Of a stretch of 40,628 nucleotides of DNA, positions 33,214 through 40,225 are shown piece after piece. The position numbers and the translations under genes are program-made. The notes under the pieces were generated by a model. The model searched no databases, was not told the origin of the DNA, and saw nothing but the letters and a program-made list of their open reading frames with translations. The number at the start of each line of letters is the position of its first letter. The stretch's first letter is position 1. Source of the DNA: Gracilibacillus oryzae (GTDB lineage Bacteria; Bacillota; Bacilli; Bacillales; Amphibacillaceae); NCBI RefSeq assembly GCF_009498735.1, contig NZ_ML762428.1, positions 207,495-248,122 on the forward strand, written 5' to 3'.

Positions 33214-34243
33214 AGAGTTTTTTGCACTGAATAATGTTTCATTCTCTATCGATTCAGGGGAAATTATTAGTATCCTTGGACCATCTGGCTGTGGAAAATC
33301 AACCCTGCTTCAATTAATAGCTGGATTGCAACAACCTGATCAGGGGAAGATCATTTTAGAAAATCAGACAATCTCAGATTCTTCCTATCTCCTTCCACCT
33401 GAGAAACGGCCAATCAACATGGTGTTCCAGGATTATGCTTTATGGCCGCATATGGATGTGAGAAAAAATGTGTTCTATGGAATGAGGAAAAATGAAAAAA
33501 GTAGAAAAGAGAAAGAAGAACTGGCCTCTTCCTTGTTTACACTCCTTCATTTAGAGGGACTTGAAGAGAAGTATCCTGCACAATTATCCGGCGGTCAGCA
33601 ACAGCGGGTGGCAATTGCCCGTGCTTTGGCAACAGAGCCTGCCCTTTTACTTCTAGATGAGCCATTATCTAATTTAGATATGCAGCTAAGACATGAAATG
33701 AGAAATGAACTTTCCTATCTATTAAGACGCTTGAGAACTACTGTTTTACACGTGACTCATGATCCGCTTGAAGCATATGCGTTAGCAGACCGGATTCTTG
33801 TATTAAGAGATGGGAAGATTGAACAGTTCGATACGCCTGAACAGGTCAGAGAGAATCCTGCATCACTCTGGGTAGCAGGACTGCTGGGTTTAAATAACCG
33901 CTTAGACGGCATAATAAATAAGATAGAAGATGCTGGAAGATATACCGTTATGGTTGGTGATAATACCATTATTGGCTTTGGAGACCTGCTGCAAACAAAC
34001 AATGTTACCATAATTATCGACTCAGAAGAAATTAAAGTCGTACAAGGAAAAGCAGCAAATACAGGTGTGAACACTGTTGATGGAAAAGTAATGTACTCCG
34101 TTTATGAAGGAAAAAAGTGGAGATTAAATATAGAAACAAGTGGAGGTATTCTTCATGTCTTGCATGCTTCTCCTATTGCCAGCGGAACAGCTGTTACCCT
34201 TCTATTTCAACCAGAGGATACACTTATTTTCAGTAAAGAATAA
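33176..34243 (+). CDS. ABC importer ATP-binding protein (FbpC/PotA-like)
   Basis: A 355-residue ATPase with an N-terminal ABC domain (about 1-235) and a C-terminal TOBE-like regulatory region. Motifs: Walker A GPSGCGKST, Q-loop VFQDYALWPH, signature LSGGQQQRVAIARAL, Walker B LLLLDEP, and H-loop HVTHD. The AAAGGAG site is 12 bases before ATG 33176. The long overlap with the permease gene ties the two together. Confidence 0.93.
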   Translation: MSLQVQNISKNYKEFFALNNVSFSIDSGEIISILGPSGCGKSTLLQLIAGLQQPDQGKIILENQTISDSSYLLPPEKRPINMVFQDYALWPHMDVRKNVFYGMRKNEKSRKEKEELASSLFTLLHLEGLEEKYPAQLSGGQQQRVAIARALATEPALLLLDEPLSNLDMQLRHEMRNELSYLLRRLRTTVLHVTHDPLEAYALADRILVLRDGKIEQFDTPEQVRENPASLWVAGLLGLNNRLDGIINKIEDAGRYTVMVGDNTIIGFGDLLQTNNVTIIIDSEEIKVVQGKAANTGVNTVDGKVMYSVYEGKKWRLNIETSGGILHVLHASPIASGTAVTLLFQPEDTLIFSKE

Positions 34244-34271
34244 AAAGAGATAAATGGAAGAAGGGGTTATA

Positions 34272-34883
34272 TTGACACGAATACTAGCTATCTCAGATAT
34301 TCATGGGCATGCTGATGCTTTGCATTCCCTATTGCATGCTGCACATTACAACAATAAACAGGACCTGTTAATCTTATTGGGAGATTATACTGGCAATGGG
34401 GCACACAACAGTAAAACTATTCAATATGTGAAAGATTTAGTGAATAATGGTGCCATCGCGTTGAAAGGCAATCATGAACAAAGGCTAGTAGACCAAAAAG
34501 GTATAAATGACCCGGCATATGCAAACTGGAGCAGATTTTTCTCAGAGCTACCTTATTTTTATGAGCATAATTCCTATCTTTTCGTTCATGCAGGGCTGCG
34601 TCCCGGTATACCTGTCTCAGAACAGACAGCTGATGATATGATGAACATACGCGAGTCTTTTCACCAACATCATTTTACCTCTTTAAACAAAGTAATCATT
34701 TTCGGGCATACGCCTACCTATCGACTTGGCGCCAATCTCGGCAGTATATGGGTGAATTCAGATAAGATCGGCATTGATACCGGAGCGAATCACGGGTATT
34801 TCCTTAGTTTAGTAGATCTGAGCAATCGCATTCAGTACAAAGTAAATGTCCGTGAGAATGTCCCTGCAGAAATGGCTTTTTGA
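34272..34883 (+). CDS. Metallophosphoesterase, PP2A/ApaH-like
   Basis: A 203-residue calcineurin-like phosphoesterase. The metal-binding blocks are present: SDIHGH near the start, GDYTGNG, GNHEQ, HAG and GHTP. The start is set at TTG 34272, which has AAGGGG five bases upstream and begins directly with the catalytic domain; ATG 34254 in the same frame has a poorer site. It is the last gene of the importer operon, 28 bases after the ATPase gene. Relatives act on protein phosphates, diadenosine polyphosphates or small phosphate esters; in this context hydrolysis of an imported phosphate ester is attractive but unproven. No signal peptide is present, so it works in the cytoplasm. Confidence 0.87.
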   Translation: MTRILAISDIHGHADALHSLLHAAHYNNKQDLLILLGDYTGNGAHNSKTIQYVKDLVNNGAIALKGNHEQRLVDQKGINDPAYANWSRFFSELPYFYEHNSYLFVHAGLRPGIPVSEQTADDMMNIRESFHQHHFTSLNKVIIFGHTPTYRLGANLGSIWVNSDKIGIDTGANHGYFLSLVDLSNRIQYKVNVRENVPAEMAF

Positions 34884-34885
34884 AT

Positions 34886-34930
34886 AAAAAAACCAGTGAA
34901 GAAAATCATATTCTCTTCACTGGTTTTTTA
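34886..34930. terminator. Bidirectional terminator
   Basis: AAAAACCAGTGAAGA (34888-34902) pairs with TCTTCACTGGTTTTT (34914-34928), with A and T runs on both sides. It serves the importer operon and the converging siderophore-binding-protein gene. Confidence 0.93.
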
Positions 34931-34933
34931 TAA

Positions 34934-35932
34934 TTATTCAACTAAGCTTTCCAATGCATCGTCAATCATTTGACTGTTTGCGATTGGTCCTGTATACAGC
35001 CAGCTTGCACCCTGACCATATTCATACACATTGCCATTCTTGACTGCAGGGATGTTTTGCCAAATTGGATCTTCTAGTACGGAAGAACCTTCACTTTGAT
35101 TAATTAAGAAAATATGCTCAGCTTCTAATTGTGCTAATTTCTCGAGTGAGATTTCTGACCAGTTAGCTGTTGTTTCGGCAGAAATTTCTTTTACCACTTC
35201 TGGTGCAGTTAAGCCTAAGTCATTATACAGTAAGTCACCACTGGACAAGTTCTCACTAACTATGTAGAACGTATCTGCAAATAACCATAATGCGGCAACT
35301 GATTCATCACCTATGGCTGCCTGAATTTGTTCTTTTGCATCTGTTGCTTTTGTCTCATAATCTGCTAATACTTGTTCTGCCTTCTCTTCCATTCCGAAAA
35401 TCTTGCCCATTTCTTCAAACTCAGCACGCCAGTCATTATTTTCTTCCGCTCCAATTACATAGGTTGGTGCAATTTTGTTATATTGCTGATACTTATCACC
35501 CTCCACCATTGCAGCTGAATCCATAATAATCAGATCAGGATTATGTTCCATTACAGCTTCATATGGAAGTTCACTAGGAATTGTTGGTACATCTGCCAGG
35601 GAATCCTGCAAATAGTCTTGAACATCTGATCCATCTCTTACAGACCATTGCGCGACAGGTGTGATATCAAGGGCTACTAAATAATCCTCTAAGTAAGAAG
35701 CGATCACCCGCTCCGGATTTGCCGGAATGGTCACTTCATTTCCCATTGCATCTGTTAACGTTCTTGCTTCACCTTCAGCAGCTTCCCCTTCAGAATCTGC
35801 TCCTTCCGAAGTTTCTGTATCTGTTGTTGACTCGTCATTTGATTCATTCTCCTGATTCGTTCCACAAGCTGCCAGAAGCAGTAATGACAAGAGAGCTGTA
35901 AAGATAAGCCATTTATTCAATGTATTATTCAT
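34934..35932 (-). CDS. Iron-siderophore ABC transporter substrate-binding lipoprotein
   Basis: A 332-residue lipoprotein with lipobox LLAAC (lipidated Cys23), a Ser/Glu/Asp/Thr-rich acidic linker to about residue 58, and a type III (FhuD/BtuF-like) binding domain: TDAMGNEVTIPANPERVIAS is the usual first strand-loop. It captures a ferric siderophore and passes it to the two FecCD permeases encoded divergently. The layout matches B. subtilis yfiY next to yfiZ-yfhA, whose ligands are hydroxamate-citrate siderophores; ligand identity here is not shown. AGGAGGAT precedes the ATG. A Fur-type operator lies upstream. Confidence 0.92.
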   Translation of the reverse strand: MNNTLNKWLIFTALLSLLLLAACGTNQENESNDESTTDTETSEGADSEGEAAEGEARTLTDAMGNEVTIPANPERVIASYLEDYLVALDITPVAQWSVRDGSDVQDYLQDSLADVPTIPSELPYEAVMEHNPDLIIMDSAAMVEGDKYQQYNKIAPTYVIGAEENNDWRAEFEEMGKIFGMEEKAEQVLADYETKATDAKEQIQAAIGDESVAALWLFADTFYIVSENLSSGDLLYNDLGLTAPEVVKEISAETTANWSEISLEKLAQLEAEHIFLINQSEGSSVLEDPIWQNIPAVKNGNVYEYGQGASWLYTGPIANSQMIDDALESLVE

Positions 35933-35977
35933 TCTGTGTATCCTCCTAAGTACAGTAAAAGTTTAATCTAAAATTGA

Positions 35978-35998
35978 TGATAACAATTTTCATTATCA
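35978..35998. promoter_or_regulatory. Fur box
   Basis: TGATAAC, seven bases, ATTATCA: an inverted repeat containing overlapping 7-1-7 Fur half sites (TGATAATNATTATCA with two mismatches). It sits in the divergent iron-uptake promoter region, just after the minus-strand -10. Confidence 0.78.
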
Positions 35999-36007
35999 TT
36001 TACAACT

Positions 36008-36016
36008 ATTATACCA
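36008..36016 (-). promoter_or_regulatory. Extended -10 promoter of the siderophore-binding-protein gene
   Basis: On the minus strand TGG followed by TATAAT. A TTGACA occurs only 13 bases upstream, too close to act as the usual -35. The Fur box begins about 10 bases downstream, covering the start point. Confidence 0.55.
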
Positions 36017-36059
36017 ATTGAAATACTGTCAATTTACGCAGAAATAATTTATACTATTT

Positions 36060-36074
36060 CGAGAATAGTTCTCA
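36060..36074 (+). promoter_or_regulatory. Inverted repeat before the first FecCD gene, possible second Fur-type operator
   Basis: GAGAA, TAG, TTCTC (36061-36073) within CGAGAATAGTTCTCA. It lies a few bases after a TATACT (36050-36055) and before the ribosome site. It fits the Fur consensus only partly (four mismatches of 14). Confidence 0.4.
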
Positions 36075-36094
36075 TTTCTCAAAGGAGTAATAAG

Positions 36095-37129
36095 ATGGCT
36101 GTACATAGTGCAAAACAAAAAAATTCAGATAAATCCAGGCCATTCGTTGCCAGTATGATACTGATCCTTGGTACGGTTGTCCTTATTCTGTCCATTGCCT
36201 TGTCCGTTTTATACGGTGCAGCGGATATAAATCTACAAACAATATGGCATAGCGTGACACAATTTGACCCAACACAGTCTGCTCATCAGGTGATTCGTAA
36301 CTTGCGGATCCCCCGCGGGCTGGCAGCAGCTTTAATTGGGGCAGCACTGGCTGTTTCCGGTGCAATCATGCAAGGGATGACAAGAAACGCTTTAGCTTCA
36401 CCTTCCATTATGGGCGTTACAGCAGGGGCTGGCTTCACAATGGCTATAGCATTGGCAATTAATCCTCAACCATCCAGCATTATGATGATGTTATCTGCAT
36501 TTGTCGGGGCTGGTTTAGGTGCAGGCATTGTCTTCGGTGTCGGCACTATCTCGAAAAGCGGCCTGACTCCGGTAAAACTGGCATTAGCAGGTACCGCTGT
36601 AACAACGATGTTAAGTGCATTATCTTCCGCTTTTACGATCCATTTCAATATTGCAAAAGACTTAAGCTTCTGGTATGCAGGCGGAGTTGCCAGTGTGCAA
36701 TGGGTTCATGTTCAGTTGCTTGCACCTGTTACGATCATTGGTTTAATCATCTCCCTTTTTCTTGCAAAATCGATTACCGTATTAAACCTTGGGGATGATG
36801 TTGCGAAAGGGCTTGGCCAGCAGACTGTTTTAGTAAAAGTTATTGCAATAATTGTTGTATTGATCTTAACTGGTGCAGCCGTTTCTGTAGCAGGTACAAT
36901 TGGTTTTATCGGACTTGTCATTCCACATATTACAAGATTTCTTGTCGGGGTGAACTACCGCTGGATTATTCCAACGGCAGCCGTTCTTGGAGCGCTTTTA
37001 TTAGTGTTGGCTGACACTGCCTCCAGAATGATCAACCCGCCATTCGAGACACCTGTTGGAACAGTCACAGCATTAGTTGGTGTGCCATTCTTCCTCTATT
37101 TAGCCAGAAAAGAAGGGAGAGGACTATAA
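36095..37129 (+). CDS. FecCD-family siderophore permease (first)
   Basis: A 344-residue membrane protein with nine or ten segments, of the BtuC/FecCD group that carries siderophores and B12. Typical blocks are LRIPRGLAAALIGAALAVSGAI near residue 70 and the coupling region GLGQQ, plus GFIGLVIPHITRFLVG near residue 275. AAAGGAG is 8 bases before ATG 36095. It pairs with the next permease (one-base TAATG overlap). No ATPase gene follows, so the system must borrow one, as B. subtilis YfiZ/YfhA and FeuBC borrow YusV. Confidence 0.94.
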   Translation: MAVHSAKQKNSDKSRPFVASMILILGTVVLILSIALSVLYGAADINLQTIWHSVTQFDPTQSAHQVIRNLRIPRGLAAALIGAALAVSGAIMQGMTRNALASPSIMGVTAGAGFTMAIALAINPQPSSIMMMLSAFVGAGLGAGIVFGVGTISKSGLTPVKLALAGTAVTTMLSALSSAFTIHFNIAKDLSFWYAGGVASVQWVHVQLLAPVTIIGLIISLFLAKSITVLNLGDDVAKGLGQQTVLVKVIAIIVVLILTGAAVSVAGTIGFIGLVIPHITRFLVGVNYRWIIPTAAVLGALLLVLADTASRMINPPFETPVGTVTALVGVPFFLYLARKEGRGL

Positions 37130-38124
37130 TGAAGACACAAAAAAGAAAAGCAATGTTTGTGATACTGGGATTATTTACAGCAATCATTATTACCCTTCTT
37201 ATTAGTTTAAACATGGGAACAATGCGGATCTCGCCTGTTGATGTCTTTCAAACTCTTATTGGTAATGGCACGGACCAAAATCAGTTAATATTATTCGATT
37301 TTCGCTTACCGAGGATTGTCATTGCCATATTAATTGGTGCTGCAATGGCGATTTCTGGGGCTATATTGCAGGGAGTCACCCATAATGAACTGGCAGATCC
37401 CGGCATACTGGGCATTAACAGTGGAGCAGGTTTTGCTGTGGTTTTATTCCTTTATCTGACTCAGAACAGCCCTGTATCAGCAGTATTTGTCCTGCCTTTA
37501 ACGGCGCTGGCAGGGGCGGTGCTTGCCGCATTTCTGATCTACAGTATTTCTTGGAAAAACGGGGTCACACCAATAAGGTTAATATTAGTTGGTATTGGTA
37601 TTAATGCTGCATTTTCTGCGTTAATTATTGTCTTTCAATTGCGGATGGATCCTGATAATTTCACACAGGCGACCATCTGGCTTTCTGGAAATATCGCCAG
37701 CACAAACTGGAGTTACACACTGGCATTACTTCCATGGATTCTTATTCTTGTTCCCTTCACATTATACAAAGCAAGCACGCTTGATGCATTAAACCTTGGA
37801 GACGAGACTGCTCAAGGATTAGGGGCAGCTGTGGAAAAAGAGCGAATGATCTTACTTCTTGCAGCGGTTGCATTGGCCGGTGCAAGTGTAGCTGTAGGTG
37901 GTGCCATCGCCTTTCTCGGGCTCGTTACACCGCATTTAGCTCGAAAATTAGTCGGTGTCGGCCATCGTTATTCTTTACCGACAACAGCATTATTAGGTGC
38001 TCTCTTGTTAATTGTTGCAGATACTATTGGTAGAAATATATTATCTCCGTCTGAAATTCCAGTTGGCTTGGTTGTTTCGCTAATAGGCGGGAGTTATTTT
38101 GTATACTTATTGATGAAATCTTAA
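37129..38124 (+). CDS. FecCD-family siderophore permease (second)
   Basis: A 331-residue protein of the same family, different in sequence from its partner, with about nine or ten membrane segments. FDFRLPRIVIAILIGAAMAI near residue 55 and AFLGLVTPHLARKLVG near residue 260 are family landmarks. It should heterodimerise with the upstream permease. The start codon shares a base with the upstream stop, so translation is coupled. It is corresponding in position to B. subtilis yfhA. Confidence 0.94.
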   Translation: MKTQKRKAMFVILGLFTAIIITLLISLNMGTMRISPVDVFQTLIGNGTDQNQLILFDFRLPRIVIAILIGAAMAISGAILQGVTHNELADPGILGINSGAGFAVVLFLYLTQNSPVSAVFVLPLTALAGAVLAAFLIYSISWKNGVTPIRLILVGIGINAAFSALIIVFQLRMDPDNFTQATIWLSGNIASTNWSYTLALLPWILILVPFTLYKASTLDALNLGDETAQGLGAAVEKERMILLLAAVALAGASVAVGGAIAFLGLVTPHLARKLVGVGHRYSLPTTALLGALLLIVADTIGRNILSPSEIPVGLVVSLIGGSYFVYLLMKS

Positions 38125-38176
38125 TCGTTATTTGTTATGTTAATTGTGTAAACAAATTTATAAGGAGCTGGGCATT

Positions 38177-38650
38177 ATGTATCGTAAGGTATCAGACTTT
38201 ATCTATGACTGGGACAGCAGTGCAGAAGGAACAATAAAAGTATTAGAATCCATTACAGATGACAAATTGGGGCAGGCAATTGTGCCAGGACACAGTACAC
38301 TTGGCTGGTTAGGCTGGCATCTGGCTACAGCTCCAGGCTTTTTTGCTGGAATGGTTGGACTTGATGTGAAGTCAAGTGATCCTGAACATATCCCGCAAAC
38401 TGCTTCAGTTATTGTCGAAGCATATAAAAATATTGCAGAAGACATTCGGGCAAAGGCAGGAAAACTGACGGATGAAGATTTAAGTGAGGAAGTGGACAGC
38501 TTCGGCGCCAAAATACCACGAGGGTCTCTTTTACGGACATTAATTGATCATCAAACCCACCATCGCGGACAAATGACGGTTCTACTGCGTCAGGCAGGTT
38601 TGCCGGTACCAGGGATTATGGGTCCAACGAAAGAAGAAAGCCAGCAATAG
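38177..38650 (+). CDS. DinB-family protein
   Basis: A 157-residue four-helix-bundle protein of the DinB/YfiT-like superfamily. The metal-binding histidine pattern can be seen: a His in GWHLA near residue 50 and HxxxH in DHQTHHRGQMTVLLRQAG near residue 125. Some relatives are bacillithiol- or mycothiol-dependent transferases; others have no known activity. ATG 38177 is preferred over the frame start at 38144 because AAGGAG (38162-38167) is 9 bases away. It follows the iron permeases by 52 bases and may be read through from them or have its own weak promoter. Confidence 0.87.
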   Translation: MYRKVSDFIYDWDSSAEGTIKVLESITDDKLGQAIVPGHSTLGWLGWHLATAPGFFAGMVGLDVKSSDPEHIPQTASVIVEAYKNIAEDIRAKAGKLTDEDLSEEVDSFGAKIPRGSLLRTLIDHQTHHRGQMTVLLRQAGLPVPGIMGPTKEESQQ

Positions 38651-38652
38651 GG

Positions 38653-38688
38653 AAACGAGCACTTAGTGATCAATCTAAGTGCTCGTTT
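38653..38688. terminator. Bidirectional terminator between the DinB-like gene and queF
   Basis: AAACGAGCACTTAG (38653-38666) pairs perfectly with CTAAGTGCTCGTTT (38675-38688) around an eight-base loop. T tracts are short on both strands, but the stem is very stable. Confidence 0.8.
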
Positions 38689-38691
38689 ACG

Positions 38692-39099
38692 TTATGCCTG
38701 ATATTCTCTGATTGCTTCTGTTGTCAACTCAATACCGCCTCGCGCTGTCTGGAAAACAGTCACTTTTACACTGGCAGCTTCTATTGCCCACATGATATCA
38801 TCAGCAATTTGTGCCGCTAATGATTCACAGAAAGCTCCATGATCACGGAATGACCATAAATAGAACTTCATTTATTTAGATTCAATACATTTATGACGCG
38901 GTGTATAGGAAATTTCCACTTTCCCGAAATCAGGCTGACCTGTTTTCGGACAAACCGCAGTAAACTCTAATGCACGAAATGTAATGTTCTGTACATTCGG
39001 TGCATCAAATGCTTCTTGTTTTAATACATTTCTTCCTTCTTCTACACTTGCGGGTCTTGGCATTGGTCCAGACCTTGGTAAATAATAATTTTCAGACAT
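38692..39099 (-). pseudogene. queF: queF (preQ0 reductase) interrupted by one in-frame stop
   Basis: QueF reduces 7-cyano-7-deazaguanine to preQ1 with NADPH, in queuosine synthesis. The frame opens at ATG 39099 with a GGGAGGAAA site and runs 75 residues: FTAVCPKTGQPDF holds the catalytic Cys50 and Asp57. It then meets TAA (38872-38874) in the middle of the family signature ESK-S-L-K. In the same frame, starting with ATG 38871 directly after the stop, 59 more residues (KFYLWSFRDHGAF to IREYQA, ending 38692) complete the protein; RGGI is intact. Replacing TAA by TCA, one base, would restore the expected Ser. So either the gene has just decayed, the base is a sequencing error, or the halves are made by reinitiation at TAAATG. 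Confidence 0.88.
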
Positions 39100-39110
39100 C
39101 GTATTTCCTC

Positions 39111-39150
39111 CCTAGTTTTGATAAAGCAGGATGGTTACGAACTGCTTTAT
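39111..39150 (-). ncRNA. Probable preQ1-I riboswitch before queF
   Basis: On the minus strand a stem ATAAAGCAG / CTGCTTTAT (39142-39150 with 39121-39129) encloses the loop TTCGTAACCATC. It is followed by an A-rich tail CAAAACTA that abuts the GGGAGG ribosome site of queF. Small size, UUC at the loop start, C residues at the loop end, and an AAAACUA tail next to the Shine-Dalgarno sequence are the marks of preQ1 class I switches, which turn translation off. The stem is longer than usual. The match is by eye only. Confidence 0.55.
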
Positions 39151-39161
39151 TGTCATATGCA

Positions 39162-39167
39162 ATTATA
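39162..39167 (-). promoter_or_regulatory. Candidate -10 of the queF transcript
   Basis: TATAAT on the minus strand, about 12 bases before the riboswitch stem, so the RNA would start at the aptamer. The -35 is poor. Confidence 0.45.
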
Positions 39168-39321
39168 ACTAACATAGTATAACAAAACCTTAACAAAAAT
39201 GCCCATGCATGTTCCGGGCAGAATCGATAACCTATAAAGGATGAATTTCGCTATGATAAATCGCTGGAAATTATCCTGTAGTAAGGTATAGTTGAGTAAA
39301 GTATAGAAAGGTGGCAATCCA

Positions 39322-40179
39322 GTGAGGGAAATTATCTTAACAACAGAAAGTGGAGCAGATTTACCGAAAGCGGTTGCGGAAAAATATGCGGTTCAGGTTG
39401 TTCCCATGCACGTTATTATGGGTGGGACAGATTACTTAGATGGTTCGTTGCCTGTAGAAAAGATCTATGAATACTATGAGCAGACAAGAAAAACACCTTC
39501 CACTACAGCTACCAATGTTCACGAATACGAGAAATTCTTTAAGGAGATAAAAACTGACCACCCTGATAGTGTTATCATCCATATTGGCTATACATCGAAA
39601 GCTTCTTCCTCCTTCCAGAATGCCTTGATTGCAGTAGAAGAAATGAGTAACATTTTTTTAATTGATGCATTGAATGTTACCGGCGGACTTGCTGCCATCG
39701 TGATTTATGCTGCGAACTTGTTAGAACAGGAGCCTGCGATTTACCCAGAAGTTCTTGTGGAAAGAATTCAAGCCATCATACCAAAAACCAGGCTGGCTTT
39801 TGTTCCCGGCAGTTTGGAATTTTTGAAAGCTGGCGGAAGAGTCAGTAATCTTGCCTATCTGGGAGGGGCCTTATTAAAAGTAAAGCCTTGTATAGAATTA
39901 GTTGATGGAAAACTTGTTTCCACCAAAAAATACCGCGGCAAAATGACTGTTGTTACAGAAAAACTTATGAAGGAATACCTGAATCAATACAATCTTGATA
40001 AAAAACAGCTATATTTGATCTATTCGATTGGTTTAGATGAAAGTATTAAAGAGAAGCTGACAGACATGGCGAAGGAGAACGGATTTGAAAGTATTAACTG
40101 GATTCAAGCAGGGGCAATGATTTCGACACATGCAGGGTCCGGGGGATTTGGGGTTGCAGGAATAGAAAAAGAGGTATAA
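39322..40179 (+). CDS. DegV-family fatty-acid-binding protein
   Basis: A 285-residue cytoplasmic protein of the DegV family, two-domain proteins that bind a fatty acid; some (FakB) present it to the kinase FakA for phospholipid synthesis. Visible blocks are TTESGADLPK at the N-terminus, TPSTTATN near residue 60, IGYTSKASSSFQNA near residue 90, and LKAGGRVSNL near residue 167. GTG 39322 is preceded by AGAAAGGTGG. The gene stands alone between queF (divergent) and serC (convergent). Which lipid it binds is not evident. Confidence 0.93.
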   Translation: MREIILTTESGADLPKAVAEKYAVQVVPMHVIMGGTDYLDGSLPVEKIYEYYEQTRKTPSTTATNVHEYEKFFKEIKTDHPDSVIIHIGYTSKASSSFQNALIAVEEMSNIFLIDALNVTGGLAAIVIYAANLLEQEPAIYPEVLVERIQAIIPKTRLAFVPGSLEFLKAGGRVSNLAYLGGALLKVKPCIELVDGKLVSTKKYRGKMTVVTEKLMKEYLNQYNLDKKQLYLIYSIGLDESIKEKLTDMAKENGFESINWIQAGAMISTHAGSGGFGVAGIEKEV

Positions 40180-40194
40180 GACTGTAATTTAAAA

Positions 40195-40217
40195 ACAGGA
40201 AGCAAACTGCTTCCTGT
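40195..40217. terminator. Terminator between degV and serC
   Basis: ACAGGAAGCA (40195-40204) pairs with TGCTTCCTGT (40208-40217) around a three-base loop. The minus strand has a run of five T after the stem, so it mainly ends serC and may also stop degV transcripts. Confidence 0.85.
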
Positions 40218-40225
40218 TCTGTCTT

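Noticed and set aside
30312-34243. Ferric iron importer (Fbp type)
   Set aside because: Not excluded, but no Fur box was seen at its promoter and a phosphoesterase is in the operon; left as substrate unknown.
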